Part shown: one piece after another, positions 1 to 10,957 of the stretch
How positions within the stretch are numbered: position 1 is the first letter of the stretch
Layout of the letters: each line of letters opens with the position of its first letter
Assembly (NCBI GenBank): GCA_946894095.1
Contig: OX335644.1
Span: forward strand, 23,851,595-23,915,594
DNA from: Incurvaria masculella
Taxonomy: Eukaryota > Arthropoda > Insecta > Lepidoptera > Incurvariidae
DNA length: 64,000 nucleotides
Reading direction: 5' to 3'
The notes under the pieces: model-generated
What the model was told of the DNA's origin: nothing
What the model saw: only the letters and a program-made list of their open reading frames with translations
The model's database searches: none
Made by a program: the position numbers and the translations under genes

Positions 1-60
1 CACGCGGCTGTCTTGAAGGATCATTTGAAAGTGCATCATCCAAATGCAGAAATGTCTTGA
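1..60 (+). CDS. 3' end of a C2H2 zinc-finger exon (partial, cut by window edge)
   Basis: The first 60 bases read in frame as the helix and linker of a final C2H2 finger (LKDHLKVHHPN) followed by a short tail and a TGA stop. The H-x3-H spacing and the trailing extra His match the last finger of the complete exons at 2933-4059 and 6211-7340. This is the C-terminus of another member of the plus-strand array, with the rest to the left of the window. It shows that the array extends beyond the window on that side. Confidence 0.8.
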   Translation, partial: HAAVLKDHLKVHHPNAEMS

Positions 61-164
61 AAAACTATAATTTGTTGCATTAAACTGACAAATAAGTACA
101 TAACGGAATTGCAGTTTCAATAAACAGGGACAGCCTGCGGTCTTTATTAGTATATTGTGTAGCA

Positions 165-375
165 CTACGCCCTGCACCTTGAACAGCTTATGGTGAAGGG
201 ACTAAACGATTTGTCTTTCATGAGAGAGATTATGGGTTCAAATCCTCGCCTCGGTCATGCACCATTTTCTTTCGAGCTGTTCCATGGTTCGTAACCCATG
301 TAAAACTGTAGGGCCCCTTCCATTACTAGGTGGTAGCGTCACACCCGCCCGGGTTGGTAACATCGCATTGGATCC
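165..375 (+). mobile_element. Diverged tRNA-derived SINE (family S1)
   Basis: A B-box-like GGGTTCAAATCC lies near 235. It is followed by the family body seen in the better copies: TTCCATGGTTCG, AACCCATGTAAAACTGTAGG, and CCCGGGTTGGTA before GCATTGGAT. The 3' tail is missing because the copy runs directly into another repeat at about 400. Confidence 0.6.
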
Positions 376-399
376 AGCTCAGTTTAGATCATTTTTTTA

Positions 400-547
400 T
401 AGCGACAATATAAATACATACTCTGTTAAATTTTCTCTTGTCCACCGTATTATGGGTGCAGGAGATACAGCTAGGTGACAGACGGACGGGCGGACAGTCG
501 GATGGACAGCTAAGGCTTAGTAATTTTTGCACCCTTTGGGTACGGAA
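400..547 (+). repeat. 3' half of the lepidopteran 'GGGTACGGAACC'-tailed repeat (family R)
   Basis: It contains the typical core of this family: 'atagcgacaatataaatac', then a purine-rich 'GACAGACGGACGG' run, then 'CACCCTTTGGGTACGG'. The same block recurs at 10283, 10814, 26247, 27013, 51929 and 54100. The 5' part, with its GTGCGAGTCGGACTCGC motif, is absent here. Confidence 0.7.
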
Positions 548-1084
548 AAAAATAATTAGGAAATAAAATAATAATAATAAGAATAAAAATATTCACATAA
601 TGGAATCAGGCAAACGATTGGACACAACGGTTAGAATTATATATTTGGTATCCGGAATGTGACTGCACGTAAATTAATTTCTGAGGATTTTCTGTTACCG
701 AAGTTTCTTGCTTGAATTCTCACGATAATGTATTTGAAAGTGATCATGGCGTCTACAAAATATCTCAAAAATATCTATGACTTACGACTCATTTAAAATC
801 ATGTCAATAGTACAAAGATAACATAGTACCCATCTCAATAAACACGATCACTCGATCAATGGATGCTAATCTTTTAATCGCAGTAATGTTAAAAGTCATG
901 TAACGAGTACGTGGCGGCTAAACCTCCATTTCCACTGACAAATATATTAACGTCAGTTAACAGTAGGTTTTTTTATGATTAAACATTATATTGGTATAGA
1001 TATATATTTTTTACTTTCTAATAGTAACCCATAATAACTTAATTGTCCCTAATGTTACTAAAGTTATATTGTTTTTATTTTTAG
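548..1084 (+). other. AT-rich intron/spacer, nothing recognised
   Basis: No reading frame, finger relic or repeat was recognised between the family R repeat and the splice acceptor of the next finger exon. It should be intron for any transcript that splices into 1085. Confidence 0.4.
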
Positions 1085-2355
1085 GAGTAATAGAGATGGC
1101 CAATCCAACACTGGATAAACAAAATCAAGATATATGTAATGCTAACGATGTTCCAGTAGAGATTAAAAGAAAATCGCATAAGTCAAAGCTCCAGAAACCT
1201 GCCAAAGCCTGCACCGGACTTACTGTTGTTTGGGATGAGTCCCAATCCAAAGATATTGAATGCCCCGGAATTGCGTCAACCAAACAAGTTCTGTCTTCTA
1301 CGTTGTCTGACCCGAATTGGAAACGCATTAACTTACTTACAATTGTAGAGTTCTCGACCGTATATCCATTTTATTACTATCGCAGTAAATTTAAATGCTT
1401 TGTTTGCGGTCTTGGCTTTTTCGAAACGGACGACATGAAAACGCACGTAACAAATGTGCACAGTACAGAAGAAAAGAAACTTAAAGTCATCAAACCATAC
1501 ATTTCAAATAAGGTGGACAGTTACTCTAAAGTCGACGTCAGTACCCTAGAGTGCCGACTCTGCACCGAACACATCCCAAGTCTTCAGTTCCTCAAAATTC
1601 ATCTGAAAGTAAACCACGGAAAGAAGATCGACCCCGATTTCAACGACTACATCGTCCCCTACAAGCTTTCCCGGGGGCCTTTCGACTGCCAGATGTGCAC
1701 CGAAACTTTCCTCAAGTGGCGTATGCTCGTGCTCCACATGAACGTGCACTTCTGCAACTTCAGTTGCGACATCTGCGGCGTCGCCTTTATCACGATGCGC
1801 TCGCTGCGAGCCCACCTCGGTACTCACAAGAGCGGCAGCTTCCCCTGCGGCCTCTGTTCCAAGATATTCTCCACCGCCTCCAAGCAGTCCTCGCACCGGC
1901 GAATCACGCACGAAAACAAATACAACCGCAAGTGTCCCAAGTGCCCGATGGTTTTTAACAACACGTACTCTGTGATGAAGCACCGGCAGGCGGCGCACGA
2001 CGACGCGCCGTGCCGCTACCGCTGCGACGTGTGCGACAAGGAGTTCGTCATCAAGCATACGCTGAACATGCACAAGCGACAGGTGCATCTGAGGGAGAGG
2101 AACCACGAGTGCGCCGAGTGCCACGAGCGGTTTTTCACTCGGTTCAGCCTCAAGACGCACATGGTGAAGCACACGGGCGCGCGCAACTACCAGTGCGAGG
2201 TGTGCAAGAAGTGGTACCCGCGACGTGGCACGCTGCGCCAGCACCTCCGCATCCACAGCAACGATCGCCGTTTTGTGTGCGCCGTCTGCGGGCAGGCGTT
2301 CGTTCAGAACTGCAGTCTAAAGAGTCACGTCAAGTCCGCGCACGGCGGCCCGTGA
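1085..2355 (+). CDS. Ten-finger C2H2 zinc-finger terminal exon (B)
   Basis: Likely the DNA-binding C-terminal half of a ZAD-type zinc-finger protein. The exon opens after the acceptor TTTTTATTTTTAG and its first two bases complete a split codon (phase 1). An upstream in-frame ATG at 1069 lies inside the intron, so I do not use it as the start. About 423 residues follow: a poorly conserved basic linker, the pre-finger motif (TIVEFSTVYPF), then ten C2H2 fingers from about residue 103 to 420. Finger 1 starts KCFVC and finger 2 is the variant CRLC type. The last finger reads FVCAVCGQAF, as in several other exons of the window. It stops at TGA 2353-2355, and AATAAA follows at 2471. There is no ZAD here or just upstream, so it needs a 5' partner exon. 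The fingers are certain; its use as an alternative terminal exon is inference. Confidence 0.92.
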
Positions 2356-2470
2356 AACTGGTCCGTTGCTTAGATATAGACAGATACTGACAGTTGAATG
2401 AGAAACTACACTGAAATATTTAACAAACACAACCTGAAACGAAAACTCTTGTACTGTAATATCTAGTAAC

Positions 2471-2476
2471 AATAAA
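2471..2476 (+). terminator. Poly(A) signal AATAAA of exon B
   Basis: A canonical AATAAA about 115 nt after the stop codon, and the first such hexamer after exon B. It suggests that exon B ends a transcript rather than splicing on to exon C. Confidence 0.6.
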
Positions 2477-2932
2477 TGCCTCCAATATTAAACACTTGTT
2501 TCGATGTCTTAGTTTGTATAAAAAAAAAATTACGCTGATAAAAAATGGACCTATTCAAATATAGTCGGATTAAGATATTTAAAAATATAATAACGATACA
2601 CATCGACATAATATGCTTTAGTTAAGAAATGTTAAAAAATAACATTACAGTGATTCCAAATGCAAGTATCATTTGCGACGTCCTACCGATCAACCGAGAA
2701 ATGGCTTGTGCGTTCGACCGATTTCTGATCAACTGTTTCAATTCAAGCTTTCAAATACATTACGAATGCGTATCGTAGGAATCATTCTTATAATTCCATT
2801 TGAATGCATCTAAAGTCAACTACAAATAAATGTACGATTTTATTAAACGTAATGGTTACATACAATTATGTTTTTTTAACTTAAATGAAAACGGTACCTA
2901 AAGAAAATAGTTATATGATTTTTTATTTTTAG

Positions 2933-4059
2933 GTTATGTTCTCATCGGAAAAGTCAAGATCAAGCTTGAACCATTACAAAAAACTGGAAAGAAGCAAGAT
3001 CCTGAATATCAGAGAAAAATAAAAGACGAAGCGAGGAAAAAGTGTACCGCCAACATTCTACGTTATTCGACCGCTTGTCCGTTCGTTTGGAGCATGAACC
3101 GATACAAGTGTTTCGTTTGCGAAAAATCTTTCTTGCAATCCGACGCTCTCCGGAAACACACGCAGGCGCACGACCCCACCGAGTTAGCATCGAAAATTGT
3201 AAAATATCGAACCTCCAAATACATTAAGATAGATTTAACTGCTCTCGCGTGCCGTCTGTGCGACTCACATGTATCTGACCTTCCGAACTTTAAAAGGCAC
3301 CTGAGAGAATTTCACGAGCATATCCCCTACGAAGACGGCGAAGAGACACTCGTGCCTTTTGCGTTAAGCGGAGACTCGCACAGATGCCAGCTATGCGGTG
3401 AGGTCTTTCGCGTATTTCACCTTCTCAACCAACACATGAACGTGCATTACAAAAACTACACCTGCGAGGTCTGTGGCGTCGGTTTTCTTACCGTTCAGCG
3501 GCTGAGGGCGCACATGAACGTTCACAAACACGGAGCCTTTCCCTGCGGCCATTGCAAAAAGGTGTTTGACTCTGCCTCCAAGCTCGGAGCGCACGTCGAA
3601 TACGTACACCTAAAAATCGCCAGGTTCACTTGCCCGCAGTGCCCGGAGCGATTCCGCGAGTATTACCTAAGGACGCGACACCTAGTCGAGGCGCACGCCG
3701 TTAAACCGCTCCAGTTCTTTTGCAGCATTTGCAGCAAGGTCTTCAAAATTAAAACCGCCCTCCGAAACCACATCAAGAAGGACCACCTCCTCGAGCGGAA
3801 CCACAAGTGTACTACTTGCGAGCGCAAGTTCTTCAGGAACTGTGACTTTTTGAAGCATTTGGAGTCGCACGGCGGGAAGAGGCCCCATCGGTGTCCGGTG
3901 TGCGACAAGTCGTATGCGAGGAAAGACTCCCTGAGGCTGCACATGAGAATACACAGCGACGACCGGCGGTACGCGTGCGCCGAATGCGGACAGAAGTTCG
4001 TGCAGAGCAACAGTCTCAAGAGTCATATGAAAGTGCACCATTCTAATAAAGTTGAATAA
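2933..4059 (+). CDS. Ten-finger C2H2 zinc-finger terminal exon (C)
   Basis: The acceptor TTTTTATTTTTAG is followed by a phase-1 open frame. The linker reads GKVKIKLEP, a charged 'KLE' pattern often seen after a ZAD. It is followed by a basic stretch and the pre-finger motif ANILRYSTACPF. Ten fingers run from about residue 57 to 367. Finger 1 is KCFVC and finger 2 CRLC, and the last one reads YACAECGQKF and ends HMKVHH. Length is about 375 residues. The internal ATG at 3094 lies past the pre-finger motif, so I extend the exon upstream to the acceptor. AATAAA occurs at 4161. The nearest relatives by eye are exons B and E. A partner 5' exon is required. Confidence 0.92.
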
Positions 4060-4160
4060 AATAATGGGGATGTCACGGGCTGATTCTCCGCCAATGCTGA
4101 ACGGTAGGCTAGATAGATCCATTGCAAAATAAACTCAAATAATAATTTCTAAGAAATTTT

Positions 4161-4166
4161 AATAAA
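4161..4166 (+). terminator. Poly(A) signal AATAAA of exon C
   Basis: An AATAAA about 100 nt after the stop of exon C. It sits only about 170 nt before the acceptor of exon D, so the two units are tightly packed. Confidence 0.6.
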
Positions 4167-4335
4167 ATATTTGTTTGTTCCATTATTAATGTGACGGAGA
4201 ACAGTAGATAGAGCCTTATTACAGCACCGCTGCATGCTGAAAATATATGCATGCTAATTTGAATAAATACTTTCTAATCTTTCTCAATCAGTCTTTAATT
4301 TTGCAAAGCACAAACATTTTATAATATGTTTCTAG

Positions 4336-5411
4336 GACCCGGTACGGATGCTGACTTGGAGATGTCCGCCGCAAAGAAATCTCAAGTTCCAAGCACTAAA
4401 GACATGGTTCTAGTGTTTGCATCATCTTCAAAAACAAGAAACGACCGAATCAAGCACAATGCATCCAATATATTAAGCTATTCTAACGTTTGTCCTTTTA
4501 AGTATGAACTTAGTCGAGGATACCGTTGTTTTGTTTGCACAAACAGCTATTTCGACCCGGCCAAGTTGCGAGAACATACCGTAAGCGATCATGAGCGATC
4601 TGACTTGAACGCACACTCCAAAGATCTATTGCTTAGACTGGACATAACTAAACTATTGTGTAGGCTATGTACTACACCTCGTAAAGACATTAAAGAACTT
4701 AAGGAGCACCTAACGTCTGCACACAATAAGAAGTTCTATAAAGATTGCGGTGACGGTGTTCTTCCATTTAAGCTGGCGAACGGCAGATATGACTGTCAAG
4801 AGTGCGGTGAAAATTTTATTTCATTCTTTCTCCTTAACCAGCATATGCATAAACACTTCTGTAGCGTTATATGCGAGACTTGTGGGAATGGATACGCGAC
4901 ACAGAGGCAGCTCTCTCTTCATCGGGAAATGCACGAAACAGGTAGTCACCCGTGCCGCCACTGCGCAAAAGTGTTTACAACTCAAGGAAAACGACAGAAT
5001 CACGTCGCCTTTGCGCACAAGGAGCAGGGCCGGTTTAAATGTCCACAGTGCAAAGAGAGATTCAAGGAGTACTATATGCGCGCCAACCACCTTTCTAAGG
5101 CTCATGGGTTACAACGCACAACATACAAATGCGGATCCTGCGACAAGACGTTTCTCAAGAAATACTCCCTAAACACGCACGTCCGCAGTTTCCACATGAA
5201 CGAAAGGAATTGCGAGTGTAAAGATTGTGGGGTGAAGTTTTTCCGTATGTGGGAGTTGAAAAAACACCAGATGTCGCACTCTGGAGACAAGAAATTCTAC
5301 TGCGACCGATGCGACAAGGCTTACTCGCGGAACTATTTGCTCGCGCAGCATATCAGGTCACACAAAGATTGTGAAATATCTGCTGGTAACGTTCCCTACA
5401 CTTCCCTTTGA
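4336..5411 (+). CDS. Nine-finger C2H2 zinc-finger terminal exon (D)
   Basis: The exon begins after TATGTTTCTAG in phase 1. The ATG at 4326 is formed by intron bases of the acceptor region, so it is not a likely start. After a Ser/Lys-rich linker come the pre-finger motif (SNILSYSNVCPF) and nine C2H2 fingers, from about residue 62 to 342. Finger 1 is RCFVC and finger 2 CRLC. It lacks the tenth finger (consensus FxCAxCGQxF) carried by B, C, E and F, and ends instead in a short tail, SAGNVPYTSL. Length is about 358 residues. Codon usage is more AT-rich than in B or E. No close AATAAA was seen after its stop; the following 0.8 kb holds a decayed finger relic. Confidence 0.9.
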
Positions 5412-5499
5412 ATTAAGATGTGTTGTAAGAAACCGAACAAATATTTCTGCTTCAATTGAAATATCCTTTATTTATCAAACTTAATGATAACATCCGGTA

Positions 5500-6010
5500 T
5501 TACGTATCAATAAGCATTATTGACTCATGCCTTGTATAGTCATCAGGGAGAAAGAACGCAAATTATCTTAATCCATCAAGAAATTCTAGTTAAACTAGAC
5601 ATCACGAATGTAAACTAGAGCACAGAAAATAAGCCAGATCTGACAAACCTAGTTCAAACCACAACAAGCATGCCAAAGACAACGAGAAAGGCCGCGTTTG
5701 CGATCAGTTAGGCCATGATGTTGTTTCAGATTTGCGCATACAATTTCTCAAGAATTAATGCTAGATGTGGATAGTGCACACAAAGATTGCTCGCGCCGAA
5801 AATGCTGAAAATCGAGAAACATGTCAACTCTGTCCAAAATGGGTCCAACTTGCGATACGCATTGCATTGAATGAAACAGTGTCTTCTCTAAGAAAGAGCT
5901 GAAGCGGCGTATAGTTCAGCTTGCGTCATGGCAAAATTTAACTGCAACTTCCGCAGAAAATGCTGTCAATCAAGAAAACGTCTATTAGCACACATGAAGA
6001 CTTATATTTT
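5500..6010 (+). pseudogene. Heavily decayed zinc-finger exon relic
   Basis: Scattered collinear remnants of the family are visible. Near 5540-5560 'AGTCATCAGGGAGAAAGAACG' aligns with the SSHRAERQ region. 5590-5620 reads VKLDITNVN followed by a stop, where the intact exons have KLDITxVDCKLC. Near 5940-6000 'CNFRRKC' and 'SRKRLLAHMKT' align with the last finger CGVCRKAFxSRKRLMQHMKTH. Frames are broken many times and most Cys/His ligands are gone. The order and spacing match a whole finger exon, so this is an old dead copy and not chance. Confidence 0.6.
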
Positions 6011-6210
6011 CAAGATCATGCTAACCAGTTTCTTGAATGTGCAATAATGACTATTAAAAGAGTAAACTTTCGAGGGTGACGAATATATTTTCTGAGTGAG
6101 GTTATAAATCATGATATTTATTTATCCGAAGATTTGACGAGCTCATCTACGTACCCTTATCAATGACCATTTTACATTCAGTCAAGAACATTTAATTTTT
6201 GTCTTTCTAG

Positions 6211-7340
6211 ATCCTGTCACGGCTGCGACAGTCGCCACGCGAAATACAAAATGGGCGAAGTTCAAACTTGACATTACGCCTCACCAACTGGACCAGTCGG
6301 TTGCGGCCAAAACGAACGCCGCTACAATCATTGAGCAGTCTCACACTGTGCCATTTCAGTGCGTACATAATGCCTTTCACTGCTTTTACTGCTACAAGAA
6401 GTTTGAGGAGTTCGATCAGCTCAAAGCCCACACCCAGAGCGAACACACGCCGGAATTTCGTAAGATCTGGAAACGTTTGACTCGCAACGCGGTCAAAGTC
6501 GATATATCAAACGTGAACTGCAGAAACTGCAGCGAAAGCATAGCAGGAATTAAAGAACTCAAGGAGCATCTCAAGGTCGTCCATAAAAAAAGGTTATACG
6601 AGAACTACGACAACGGACTCCTGCCCTTCAAATTGACTAAAGAAAACGATCTGTTCTGTTGCCACATGTGCTCTAGAACGTTCCATAGCTTCCACACGTT
6701 CAATCAGCACATGAGCACGCACTTCAACAACTACATTTGCGAATCGTGCGGGGCCGGATTCGTGTCTCCGGACCGACTGCTAGCGCACCGGCAGGTGCAC
6801 GACGCCGGCGACTTCCCGTGCGCCGACTGCGGCAAGCAGTTCTCTACGCTGCGCAAACAAAAGAACCACTCGGAGCGTGTGCACGAACGGCGCTGCAAAC
6901 TCAAGTGTCCTCAGTGCCCGCTGCGCTTCCTGGAACACGACCAGAAGCTCAACCACCTTGTGAGGGAGCACGGAGCGAAACCGCTGAGTTTCCCGTGCGA
7001 CCTCTGCAGCCGTGTGTTCGCGAGCCGGCGCATGCTCACGACGCACACGAAGCGGGACCACCTCAAGGAGTTGCGCCACGGCTGCACGCACTGCGACAAG
7101 AAGTTCTTCTCAAAGAGCGTGCTGGTGCAGCACCTGATCATACACACGGGCGAGAGAAATTTCTCCTGTGCGACGTGCCAGAAGAAGTTTGCACAGAAGA
7201 AGACTCTAAAGCAGCATATGCGCACCCACAACAATGACCGCCGTTTCGTGTGCAACGCATGCGGTCAGGCGTTCTTACAAAAGTGCAGCTTGAATAACCA
7301 CATGAAAGTGCATCATCCATTCTCTTGGCAAGCTCTGTAG
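6211..7340 (+). CDS. Ten-finger C2H2 zinc-finger terminal exon (E)
   Basis: The acceptor TTTTTGTCTTTCTAG opens a phase-1 frame of about 376 residues. An N-terminal linker (FKLDITPHQLDQS) leads to the pre-finger motif NAATIIEQSHTVPF and ten fingers from about residue 56 to 366. Finger 1 is HCFYC and finger 2 CRNC; the final finger is FVCNACGQAF ending HMKVHH. The ATG at 6348 falls inside the pre-finger motif and would truncate it, so I place the exon start at the acceptor. The second half is strongly GC-rich at third positions, which creates long antisense open frames. AATAAA lies at 7553. Like its neighbours it has no ZAD of its own. Confidence 0.93.
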
Positions 7341-7552
7341 CGACCTTTATCGCCCGTCTGGTATTTCAGATAGCTCTTAAGTTTAATTTAAAGTTGAAGT
7401 CGCGCTAACGAAAATAACCTCAGGATGTGGTGGTTTGCACCCAACGAGAACATTACCTCATCTCGTTGTTTGCACCTTTACCAGATTTTTTATAATTTAA
7501 TGAAATTTCATTTGTAAATTTGTATGACATTTAAATTTAATTTATTGATTGA

Positions 7553-7558
7553 AATAAA
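7553..7558 (+). terminator. Poly(A) signal AATAAA of exon E
   Basis: AATAAA about 210 nt after the stop codon of exon E, in an AT-rich 3' UTR. Confidence 0.55.
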
Positions 7559-8326
7559 AAGGGAATATGCCATTTTTTTTAAATCTATTTAATGAACAAG
7601 TGTGATTTCGTAACAATTGTTATACAAACATTAAAACCATTTTAAGTGGATGTTGTTTCATATTTCTTCGTAATATTTCTAGATTCAAATAATCCACTCG
7701 ACAAATCATTATTGAGGACATATACATCAAAGAATCATCCGTTCTATTTTTAAATCCAGTTTTATTTATGTAGAACTGGAATCCATTACACATCGTCAAA
7801 AATACCACTCTAACTGCCTTACTAATAAACAAGTATGCTGTCCGATACTTTTAGCTAGAAATAATGGAGTAATAGCGATGCTACTAATAAACGTTTGTAA
7901 CCTTTATTAATAAGGCAGTGAGAGTTTAGTGATATCAACGAAGCATAAACAATTAGCTTTTAGCATAATAGATATTTACTTTATTCGTCTTCAAACAGCT
8001 TTCTTTCGTAGCCTTAGTTAGAGGTGTGGGTATATAGATAGGACCTTGACATTTGAAACTGCTGTCCACTAATGACAGCTTCATAAATACTTTCCTTAAC
8101 CAAAATTGGCCCAAATTCCGGGTCGCTTCAGCTGGTGGTCCAAGGGATTTCCTCCTTCATTGACTGGAAGCTAAGTGTTGCAATTTTTTTTTGTTGATGT
8201 ACTAAATGAGACCCCAATGCACCTGTCCAAACTTAGCAAAAGCTTATTTTCAAAATGATGACAACAATAGCATGCTACGCGCTGTCAAACGATAGTTTGA
8301 TCCTACCCACATCTCCTATATTCCAG
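7559..8326 (+). other. AT-rich spacer between exon E and the small linker exon
   Basis: No finger relic or recognised repeat family was seen. The only candidate frame is a short minus-strand one at 7620-7832 with no recognisable features. Confidence 0.35.
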
Positions 8327-8419
8327 GTATGGATGAGCTTGTAATAAAGTTGGAAGACATTCTTGCGGAGGCAGAAGCGGCGGCTGGGCTGGAAGAGCCT
8401 GATGCCGCCGTCAGTTGCG
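8327..8419 (+). CDS. Small acidic linker exon (31 codons, phase 1-1)
   Basis: Bounded by the acceptor ATCTCCTATATTCCAG and the donor G|GTGAGT. The 93 bases are open when entered in phase 1 and leave in phase 1, reading GMDELVIKLEDILAEAEAAA and a short acidic remainder. Acidic 'VKLE'-like linkers of this kind follow the ZAD in the three ZAD genes of this window (for example 58115-58210). It precedes exon F in compatible phase. It is the only non-finger coding exon I can support within the plus-strand array. It contains ATG codons, so a start here cannot be ruled out, but the acceptor context argues for an internal exon. Confidence 0.7.
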
Positions 8420-8594
8420 GTGAGTTTAGCTGTTGTTAATGCAATAATCTGCTAGCAAAATAAATTTATGACAAGTAAATCGCGATGTTTAAATTTGGAC
8501 ACAAGATCAGACTTATATTTGATTTGAATGTAGTTTTTGCTGATGAATGTCAACAGTTTTTTTAATGTGGTTGTAAATAATTGTCTATTTACAG

Positions 8595-9673
8595 AAAATA
8601 TTCAGACAGCAAATAAGAAAGGCAAATACGAACGAAAGAAAGAGCCAAAGATAAACGCCGCAACAATTATCGAATTCTCATACGTGTGTCCCTTCAGAAG
8701 TAAAAACAACAGCTACCTTTGCTTTTATTGCCCGACCTCCTTCTTCGATCCTAAAGATCTTCGAGAACACACTCGAACGCACCCTATCGACCCGAAGGCG
8801 ATTTACCGAAATTTACCCAAACACGGTCGACCTGGGAAGATCGATACGATAGTCATCGACTGTCGTCTTTGTGAGGAAAAGATACATGATATTGCAACAT
8901 TGAAGATACATTTATCCACCTCTCATAGTATACAGTTTCGTAATTGTAGCGATGGAATACTCGAGTTTAAGCTAAATAAAGATGTCATGAATTGCGTTAT
9001 GTGCGAAAAGTCATTTAACGCTTTCAACATTCTCAACAACCACATGAACACCCACTTCGACACTTTCATCTGTGAAATCTGCGCCACCGGATTTATGTCC
9101 TACCCACGCCTGCGAACCCACAGACAAACGCACACGCTGGACAAATACCCTTGCGGCCTGTGCGAGAAAATTTTCACCTCGTCCCTGAAACGTCGCAAGC
9201 ACGTGCAGATCTTCCACAGGAAGAAAACGGACACCAAGTGCCCCGAATGCAACGAGGTGTTTAAGGACGCTAAGAAAAGAGTCAGGCACCAAGTGGAAGC
9301 CCACGGAAAGTTGGCAAAAAGGTACGAGTGTAACGCCTGTGACAAGGTCTTCAAGGCGAGCAACATGCTCTCCCTGCACGTGCGTAGAGATCACAAACAC
9401 GAGCGCAGATACGAATGCCCGCACTGCGATAGAAAGTTCTTCAGTCATCAGTTTATGAAGGAGCATGTGGCGAGGCACCAGGGTCAACTGTTCCAGTGCG
9501 AAGTGTGTAGCAATTCGTTCAAATGGAAGCGATCTTTGATACGGCACATGCGAATGCACGAGAGCAGCCGTTTCGCGTGTGCGGTTTGCGGGGAGTTCTT
9601 TAGTCGAGACTCTAGTCTCAAGAAGCACTTGAAAATCCATATTTATGCTAGTAATACTTATGACATAATTTAA
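8595..9673 (+). CDS. Ten-finger C2H2 zinc-finger terminal exon (F)
   Basis: The acceptor TTGTCTATTTACAG opens a phase-1 frame of about 359 residues. A short basic segment (NKKGKYERKKEPK) leads to the pre-finger motif NAATIIEFSYVCPF and ten fingers from about residue 41 to 348. Finger 1 is LCFYC and finger 2 CRLC; the tenth is FACAVCGEFF. The upstream ATG at 8537 is in the intron. The linker exon at 8327-8419 lies 175 nt upstream in matching phase and is probably spliced to it. An AATAAA overlaps the TAA stop (9672-9677), an unusually short arrangement if that hexamer is used. Confidence 0.92.
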
Positions 9674-9789
9674 TAAATTAAACATATAAATCCGTTTACT
9701 TCTATGTTTTTAGATTTTTAGGGATCCCTATTTCTCCTACTTTTTGATGAACTTTAAAAATTGTAATGGTAGTCTTCTTAGCATCATCA

Positions 9790-10280
9790 CGTAAACAATC
9801 TTGATGAAAATCAAAACATGACTTGTTGGCAAACAGAACCATACACCATCACTTTTCATTGCGATTTAAAATGTTCTTGAGCTTTAGCTACGTTATTTTA
9901 TCGCTCGATGGCAAAGTTATAACAGCGATCTTCAAGAACGGAAGTTTGCCTTCGTGCATCACAAATTGAACACGTCACCCAGCTACTTAAGAGGATAATG
10001 AGGTGATCAAATTCCATACAAAAGCTCGTGTCTGTTTCCTCAGTCAAAGTAAGAAATGTTTTTCTGAAATGTTGCACATTAAACAAATGAACTGAGAGCT
10101 ACATCCGTAGGTTTTGATTTTTTTTATAGCTTATCCATCCATGATATAAGCCTCTAAAGATTTGTATGTTGTTTGTTTAAGGGCGTATATGACAATATAT
10201 TTAAAACAAAATCTTAATTTGACTGAACAAGCGGGCACGAGCCATTGTATGAAACTCGATCGCCTCATTATCCACTTATA
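9790..10280 (+). repeat. Two diverged, oppositely oriented copies of an unnamed repeat
   Basis: The segments near 9900-10100 and 10180-10280 both contain the sequence around 'CATTGTATG..CTCGAT..CCTCATTATC', in opposite orientation. The motif recurs at about 20380-20500. This suggests a dispersed element of unknown class. No coding capacity was seen. Confidence 0.35.
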
Positions 10281-10282
10281 CT

Positions 10283-10580
10283 AAAAACCAGCCAAGTGCG
10301 AGCGAGTGTGAGCGCGAAGGGTTCCGAAGATTGAACACAAAAACATCACGTTTTTTCACATCAAAAAATTCACGGCTCCCCTCTAATTCTTATAATTTTG
10401 TAATTTTACTTATTTGTTGTTATAGCGGCGAAATAAATACACACTGAAAATATCAGCTGCCTACCTAATAGGTAGGCAGCTCATCGGTTCATGAGATATA
10501 GCCCTATGACAAATGGACGAACGGACGGACAGCAGAGGCGTAGTCATATGATTCCGTTGCACCCTTTGGGTACGGAACTA
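10283..10580 (+). repeat. Family R repeat, near full length
   Basis: It starts with 'CCAGCCAAGTGCGAGCGAG', then 'GAAGGGTTCCG', and ends at 'CCCTTTGGGTACGGAAC'. The internal 'TTGTTGTTATAGCGGCGAAAT' and the 'GACGGACAG' run are present. The GGTTCCG start and CGGAACC end form a short imperfect inverted pair. Confidence 0.7.
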
Positions 10581-10689
10581 TCACATGTAGTTAGATAGAT
10601 ACTATCACGCAATTGGTGTTTCACCAGACTATCTTCTTGTCTAAGGATAGGGAAACTGTTTTTTTATGGTGGTAGTAATGCGATCTCTA

Positions 10690-10808
10690 CCTCGTGTCCA
10701 GTATTAAGTCTATACTATTATATATATCTATAGTATTAAGTGTATACAATTATGTATTGTACACTTGTAAAATGCTCAATTGAATAAAGAATTTGAAATA
10801 TGAAATAT
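10690..10808 (+). mobile_element. Probable non-LTR retrotransposon 3' tail
   Basis: 'TTGAATAAAGAATTTG' is followed by repeated 'AAATATG' units. This resembles the 3' UTR end of insect LINEs with an AATAAA and a short tandem tail. No coding sequence remains. Confidence 0.4.
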
Positions 10809-10813
10809 GAAAT

Positions 10814-10957
10814 AGTAGCCCGCTCCGTAAAAATTTCAGCTGCCTACCTATTACGGTTCACGAGATACAGCCCTGTGACAGACGGACGGATGGACGGACA
10901 GACAGCGGAGGCGTAGTAATAGGGTTCCGTTTTCACCCTTTGGGTACGGAACCCTAC
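10814..10957 (+). repeat. Family R repeat, 3' half
   Basis: It begins at 'AAATTTCAGCTGCC' and runs through 'ACAGCCCTGTGACAGACGG' to 'CCCTTTGGGTACGGAACCCT'. It sits about 230 nt from another copy of the same family. Confidence 0.7.

Noticed and set aside
1069..1084. ATG codons just upstream of the finger exons (1069, 4326, 8537, 46062) as true starts
   Set aside because: Each lies in the pyrimidine tract or intron side of a strong acceptor. The shared phase-1 acceptors and the lack of a ZAD indicate that these exons are entered by splicing.
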